From: Paenibacillus mesophilus
GTDB lineage: Bacteria; Bacillota; Bacilli; Paenibacillales; NBRC-103111
Direction: 5' to 3'
DNA length: 64,000 nt
NCBI RefSeq assembly: GCF_005938385.1
Contig: NZ_VCRA01000012.1
Span: 62,001-126,000 of the forward strand
Every line of letters starts with the position of its first letter. Within the stretch, counting starts at the first letter, position 1. Below, piece after piece: positions 60,988-64,000 of this stretch. Made by a program: the position numbers and the translations under genes. The notes under the pieces were generated by a model. It ran no database searches. It saw only the letters and a list, made by a program, of their open reading frames with translations, and was not told the DNA's origin.

Positions 60988-61827
60988 GTGGAGCTTTCGC
61001 TCAGCATGTACAGCATGCACAGGACCGTTAAGGCGCAGGGTTGGAGCACGGTCGATTTCCTGCAGTTTTGCCACTCTGAAAACTACGGGCTCGTCGAGCT
61101 GCTGGCGCATTTTTGGAAGGACGTTCGCACCGAGCTTGAGGCCGTCGTATCCGCCGCGAAAAGTTTGGGAATCGGCGTGACCAGCTACGCGGTATCGAAC
61201 AATTTTGTGAGCGAGGATCCTTCCCTAAGAAAGCAGGCCTTGCTGAAGATTACCGACGGCATCCCGATCGCGGCCGAGCTCGGGACGAAAGTGATCCGGG
61301 TTTTCTCCGGGAACCTGGCCGAAGGGATTCGCTATGAGGAGGCGAAGAGCTGGATTATCGACGGCCTCAAGGAAGCATGCCGCGAAGCGGAGGGAGCCGG
61401 AATGACGCTTTGCCTGGAAAACCACGGCAAATTGGCCGGCAAGGGCGTTCAGGTGAAGGAGCTGATCGATGAGGTCGGCTCCCCGGCGCTCGGGTCCACG
61501 TTCGATACCGGAAACTTTTTGCTCGTTGACGAGCAGCCGCTTCAAGCTTTCGCCGACTTGAAGAGGTATATCGGTCATGTCCACTTTAAGGATTTCAAAG
61601 AGCAGCCGAACGGACGGTATAAGTCGATCGGGATGCGCACCTACGAAGGCGTTCCGGCCGGAGAAGGCGATGCGGGCTTGCCGCAAATATTGGACCTTCT
61701 GGAGGAGTCGGGATATAAGGGAGCCTACGTCTTGGAGTACGAAGGAACCGGGAGCGAAGCGGACGGCATTCGTCAAAGCTACATTCGGTTTCAAGAGATG
61801 GTCCGCAATATAACTAGCCGGATTTAA
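60988..61827 (+). CDS. sugar phosphate isomerase/epimerase (TIM barrel)
   Basis: A 279-residue xylose-isomerase-like barrel. TLCLENHGKLAG, LGSTFDTGNFLLVD, IGHVHFKDFKEQ and VLEYEG carry the metal ligands Glu, Asp, His and Glu. The GTG start at 60988 has AAGGGG upstream; the frame extends to 60934 inside the previous gene. Operon partner of the Gfo/Idh oxidoreductase. Confidence 0.9.
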   Translation: MELSLSMYSMHRTVKAQGWSTVDFLQFCHSENYGLVELLAHFWKDVRTELEAVVSAAKSLGIGVTSYAVSNNFVSEDPSLRKQALLKITDGIPIAAELGTKVIRVFSGNLAEGIRYEEAKSWIIDGLKEACREAEGAGMTLCLENHGKLAGKGVQVKELIDEVGSPALGSTFDTGNFLLVDEQPLQAFADLKRYIGHVHFKDFKEQPNGRYKSIGMRTYEGVPAGEGDAGLPQILDLLEESGYKGAYVLEYEGTGSEADGIRQSYIRFQEMVRNITSRI

Positions 61828-61844
61828 AGAGAGGAGGATGCTGA

Positions 61845-63143
61845 ATGATGCGGAAAAGGTCTCGGCTGGTCATGCACGGTTTGATTTGTTTATTGCTCGT
61901 ATTGGCTGGCGGATGCGGCGGCAAGAGCGCGGAACAGGCGCAATCGGGAACGGGATTGCCGCCTCCGGTCCCGATTACATTGACGTTTTACAGCGCCCAG
62001 GGCAAAGTATTGGAGCAATTCGGGGCGCTTGATTTGCTGAAAGCCAAGTTTCCTCATATTACGTTTGAAGTGATCAACAACCAAGCCGGACAGGGCTATC
62101 CGGATTTGATCGCCGCCGGCAAGACGCCCGACATCATTTACGAGGCCAACAGCCTCATGAAGGATACGATCATTGCCTACGGCCTTAACTATGATCTCGA
62201 TGAACTGGCGAAGAAGCATAAATTCGATTTGAACCGTTTTGAGCCGAACGTACTGTCCCAGGCCAAATATTCCAACAGCGAGGGGAAACTGTACGGACTC
62301 CCGTATTCGGTGAACCGGTATGCGCTGGTGTATAACAAAGACATTTTCGATAAGTACGGCGTGCCTTATCCGAAGGATGGCATGACATGGGATGAAGTTT
62401 ATAGTTTGGCGCAAAAAGTAAACCGGGTGGAAGGATCGGAATTGTATCAAGGCTTCTCGATGAATACGCCGGCCAACTACATGCTGAACAACCAGCTGTC
62501 CCTGGACCCGCTGGATCCCAAGGAAGATAAAGCGGCCGTCAATACCGACGGCTTCAAGAAGCTTTACGAAAATTTAAAGCGATTCTACGAGCTTCCGAAC
62601 GCAAACGTCGCCAACAACAGCTTCGTCGGCGGAAAGCTCGCCATGATGGTAGGAGCGGTGAGCACGGGGCAATTGACTCAATTCGCGCAGGCGACGCAGT
62701 TGAATTGGGATATGGTTTCGGTTCCGGTGTTTGCGGACAAACGGGATACAGGGTTTAAGCCGGCCGGCTTGTCGCTGTTCATTTCCCAAACGTCGAAGCA
62801 TAAGGACGAGGCGTTTCGGGTTGTCGGCTATTTGACTTCCGAGGAGTTCCAGACCATCCTGGCAAGAAACGGGGGCGGGACCACGCTGGCCAGCGACAAA
62901 GTCAGATCTCAGGCCGGACAGGACGTCCCGGTTTTAAAAGGCAAGAATGCAAAAGCGCTGTATTACTATCCTTTCGCGCCTACCTCTCCGCCTCGGGCAA
63001 ACCATCTAACCAATGTAAGCGTTAACTTTACGAATTCTTTTGCCAAAATGATAGAGAGCAATACCGATGTCAATACGGCACTCCGAATGCTGGAGGAAGA
63101 GGTCAACAAATCGATCGCCGAAACTAAGGCGAAAACAAAGTAG
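61845..63143 (+). CDS. extracellular sugar-binding lipoprotein, no permease nearby
   Basis: A 432-residue lipoprotein with lipobox LLVLAGGC (Cys at residue ~24) and a solute-binding domain (KAKFPHITFEVINNQAGQGYPDLIAAGKTPDII). It is a paralogue of the protein at 27680, sharing PKDGMTWDEVYSLA and SKHKDEAFRVVGYLTSEEFQ. GAGGAGG lies 7 nt before ATG 61845. The operon has no permease or ATPase in the window, as at 27680. Confidence 0.9.
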   Translation: MMRKRSRLVMHGLICLLLVLAGGCGGKSAEQAQSGTGLPPPVPITLTFYSAQGKVLEQFGALDLLKAKFPHITFEVINNQAGQGYPDLIAAGKTPDIIYEANSLMKDTIIAYGLNYDLDELAKKHKFDLNRFEPNVLSQAKYSNSEGKLYGLPYSVNRYALVYNKDIFDKYGVPYPKDGMTWDEVYSLAQKVNRVEGSELYQGFSMNTPANYMLNNQLSLDPLDPKEDKAAVNTDGFKKLYENLKRFYELPNANVANNSFVGGKLAMMVGAVSTGQLTQFAQATQLNWDMVSVPVFADKRDTGFKPAGLSLFISQTSKHKDEAFRVVGYLTSEEFQTILARNGGGTTLASDKVRSQAGQDVPVLKGKNAKALYYYPFAPTSPPRANHLTNVSVNFTNSFAKMIESNTDVNTALRMLEEEVNKSIAETKAKTK

Positions 63144-63162
63144 CCGTATGGAGGATGTCCCG

Positions 63163-64000
63163 ATGAAGCCCATAGACGCGATTTCTCTCGTTCCGCTTGA
63201 CTACCGGCCGTTCACGTATTACACGCCGACGCAGATCGCACGGATTGGAGGCTGTCGGATTCGAACTCCGGATCCGAGGCTGCTGGGGGCCTATTTCACT
63301 CCCGGCGACCGCGCGGCGGTCGCGGATTGGTGGGAGAAGGATGCGGCCGCAACGGAGGCGTCGGTCGTCGCGGTGCCCATGCTGGCCTTCGGCGGCTTGA
63401 TCAACTCGCGATACAGCGGCGGCATTACGTTGGAGCAGGCGCACGAGAGCCTTGAAGTGATCAAACGAGTGAAAGACCGATATCCGCTGCACAAGATTTA
63501 TGCGTTCGACTCGATTATGCGGCTCACGATCTCGCCGACAAGAGACTACCCGGGAAATTGGAGCGGTAAACTCCGCGAATGGTCGATATTGAAGGATAAG
63601 GTGGAGCGGATGGGGATGGATCATCTGCGGCCCGAATACGAGGCCGTCGGAGCCGTACTTCCCCAAGAGTTGATCGATGATTATTTGTATACCCGCGAGC
63701 GAAACTTAGCCGTTAATAAAAGGATGATCGACTGGGTTCGGGAAGGATATATCGATTTTCTCATCATCGGTCAGGACGATGCGGAGCCGTACGGACTACA
63801 CAGAAGCGAGCGCAATAGGCTGATTGAATATATTAACGCTCATGGCCTAAGCGGCAAGATCAAAGTATTTCCCGGAGCCGACGTAATCGCTTCGCTGCTG
63901 ATCGCAAAGCTGGCCGCCGATTCTCTCGGAGTGTCCCCCAAGGTGTATGTGGAATATTCGCGCACGCACGGGGACCGGTGGATTGCCCCTTATCAGGACA
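63163..64000 (+). CDS. DUF4127 family protein (3' truncated)
   Basis: The first ~279 residues of a DUF4127 protein; the gene continues past the window. ISLVPLDYRPFTYYTP near the start and IGQDDAEPYGLHRSE (residues ~199-213) are the recognisable family blocks. GGAGGATG precedes ATG 63163. Biochemical role not known; family members occur in glycan-degradation loci. It is the last visible gene of the 58313 operon, 19 bp behind the binding protein. Confidence 0.8.
   Translation, partial: MKPIDAISLVPLDYRPFTYYTPTQIARIGGCRIRTPDPRLLGAYFTPGDRAAVADWWEKDAAATEASVVAVPMLAFGGLINSRYSGGITLEQAHESLEVIKRVKDRYPLHKIYAFDSIMRLTISPTRDYPGNWSGKLREWSILKDKVERMGMDHLRPEYEAVGAVLPQELIDDYLYTRERNLAVNKRMIDWVREGYIDFLIIGQDDAEPYGLHRSERNRLIEYINAHGLSGKIKVFPGADVIASLLIAKLAADSLGVSPKVYVEYSRTHGDRWIAPYQD

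Noticed and set aside
1-64000. Prophage, conjugative element or restriction/defence island
   Set aside because: No integrase, terminase, portal, methylase, toxin-antitoxin or other defence-type motif was seen; the unusual features are repeats and regulation rather than a defence system.

Overview
The window looks like chromosome of a moderately GC-rich, endospore-forming Gram-positive of the Paenibacillaceae (Paenibacillus/Cohnella type). The evidence is the complete cotJABC spore-coat operon, strong AGGAGG ribosome-binding sites, TTG/GTG starts, lipoprotein-type sugar-binding proteins, a YesMN two-component system, a T-box leader, a Bacillus-type LexA box and many carbohydrate loci. No rRNA, tRNA, phage block or CRISPR array was found. 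The genus is inference; the lifestyle (soil or plant glycan user) is suggested by gene content only.

Layout. 1-7.9 kb: housekeeping and envelope genes (5'-nucleotidase, two UppP paralogues, HD-GYP phosphodiesterase, YfkAB radical SAM, CorC/HlyC protein, AI-2E family exporter). 8.4-15.2 kb: YesM/YesN-type sensor and regulator divergent from an ABC sugar importer (two permeases plus lipoprotein), with a shared putative operator. 15.4-19.8 kb: PhnA-like protein, cotJABC, an SOS-controlled Y-family polymerase with an unknown partner, and a secreted stalk-domain protein. 19.9-22.8 kb: archaeal-type AspRS behind a T-box, hairpin repeats and an Asp/Asn-rich leader peptide, then a MITE-like element and a Gln-rich protein. 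23-34 kb: glycan loci (DUF4091 hydrolase, TIM-barrel isomerase, GntR regulator fused to a solute-binding domain, orphan solute-binding protein, very large heparinase-II/III-like lyase, Gfo/Idh/MocA oxidoreductase). 34-43 kb: AraC and XRE regulators, a beta-propeller/stalk protein, an oxidoreductase/isomerase pair, a deoxyribonucleotidase and a TauE/SafE transporter. 43-57 kb: a muropeptide salvage locus (murQ, murK, ABC importer with its own ATPase, NamZ, NagZ, AnmK, AmiE-like hydrolase). 57-64 kb: an AraC regulator facing an FAD oxidoreductase - Gfo/Idh - isomerase - orphan solute-binding protein - DUF4127 operon that runs off the end.

How the parts work together. The 43-57 kb locus can be read as a PTS-independent cell-wall recycling route. 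An ABC importer takes up (anhydro)muro-disaccharides; cytosolic NagZ and NamZ split them; AnmK and MurK phosphorylate MurNAc species; MurQ removes lactate to give GlcNAc-6-P. The most unusual regulation is at aspS2: a T-box with GAC (Asp) specifier is followed, after three 51-bp hairpins, by a short ORF with nine Asp and three Asn codons in its first fourteen, which overlaps the synthetase start. The window also carries several dispersed repeat families: 51-bp CCCC...GGGG hairpins, a 230-bp MITE-like pair, a 104-bp pair and a ~45-60 bp palindrome pair.
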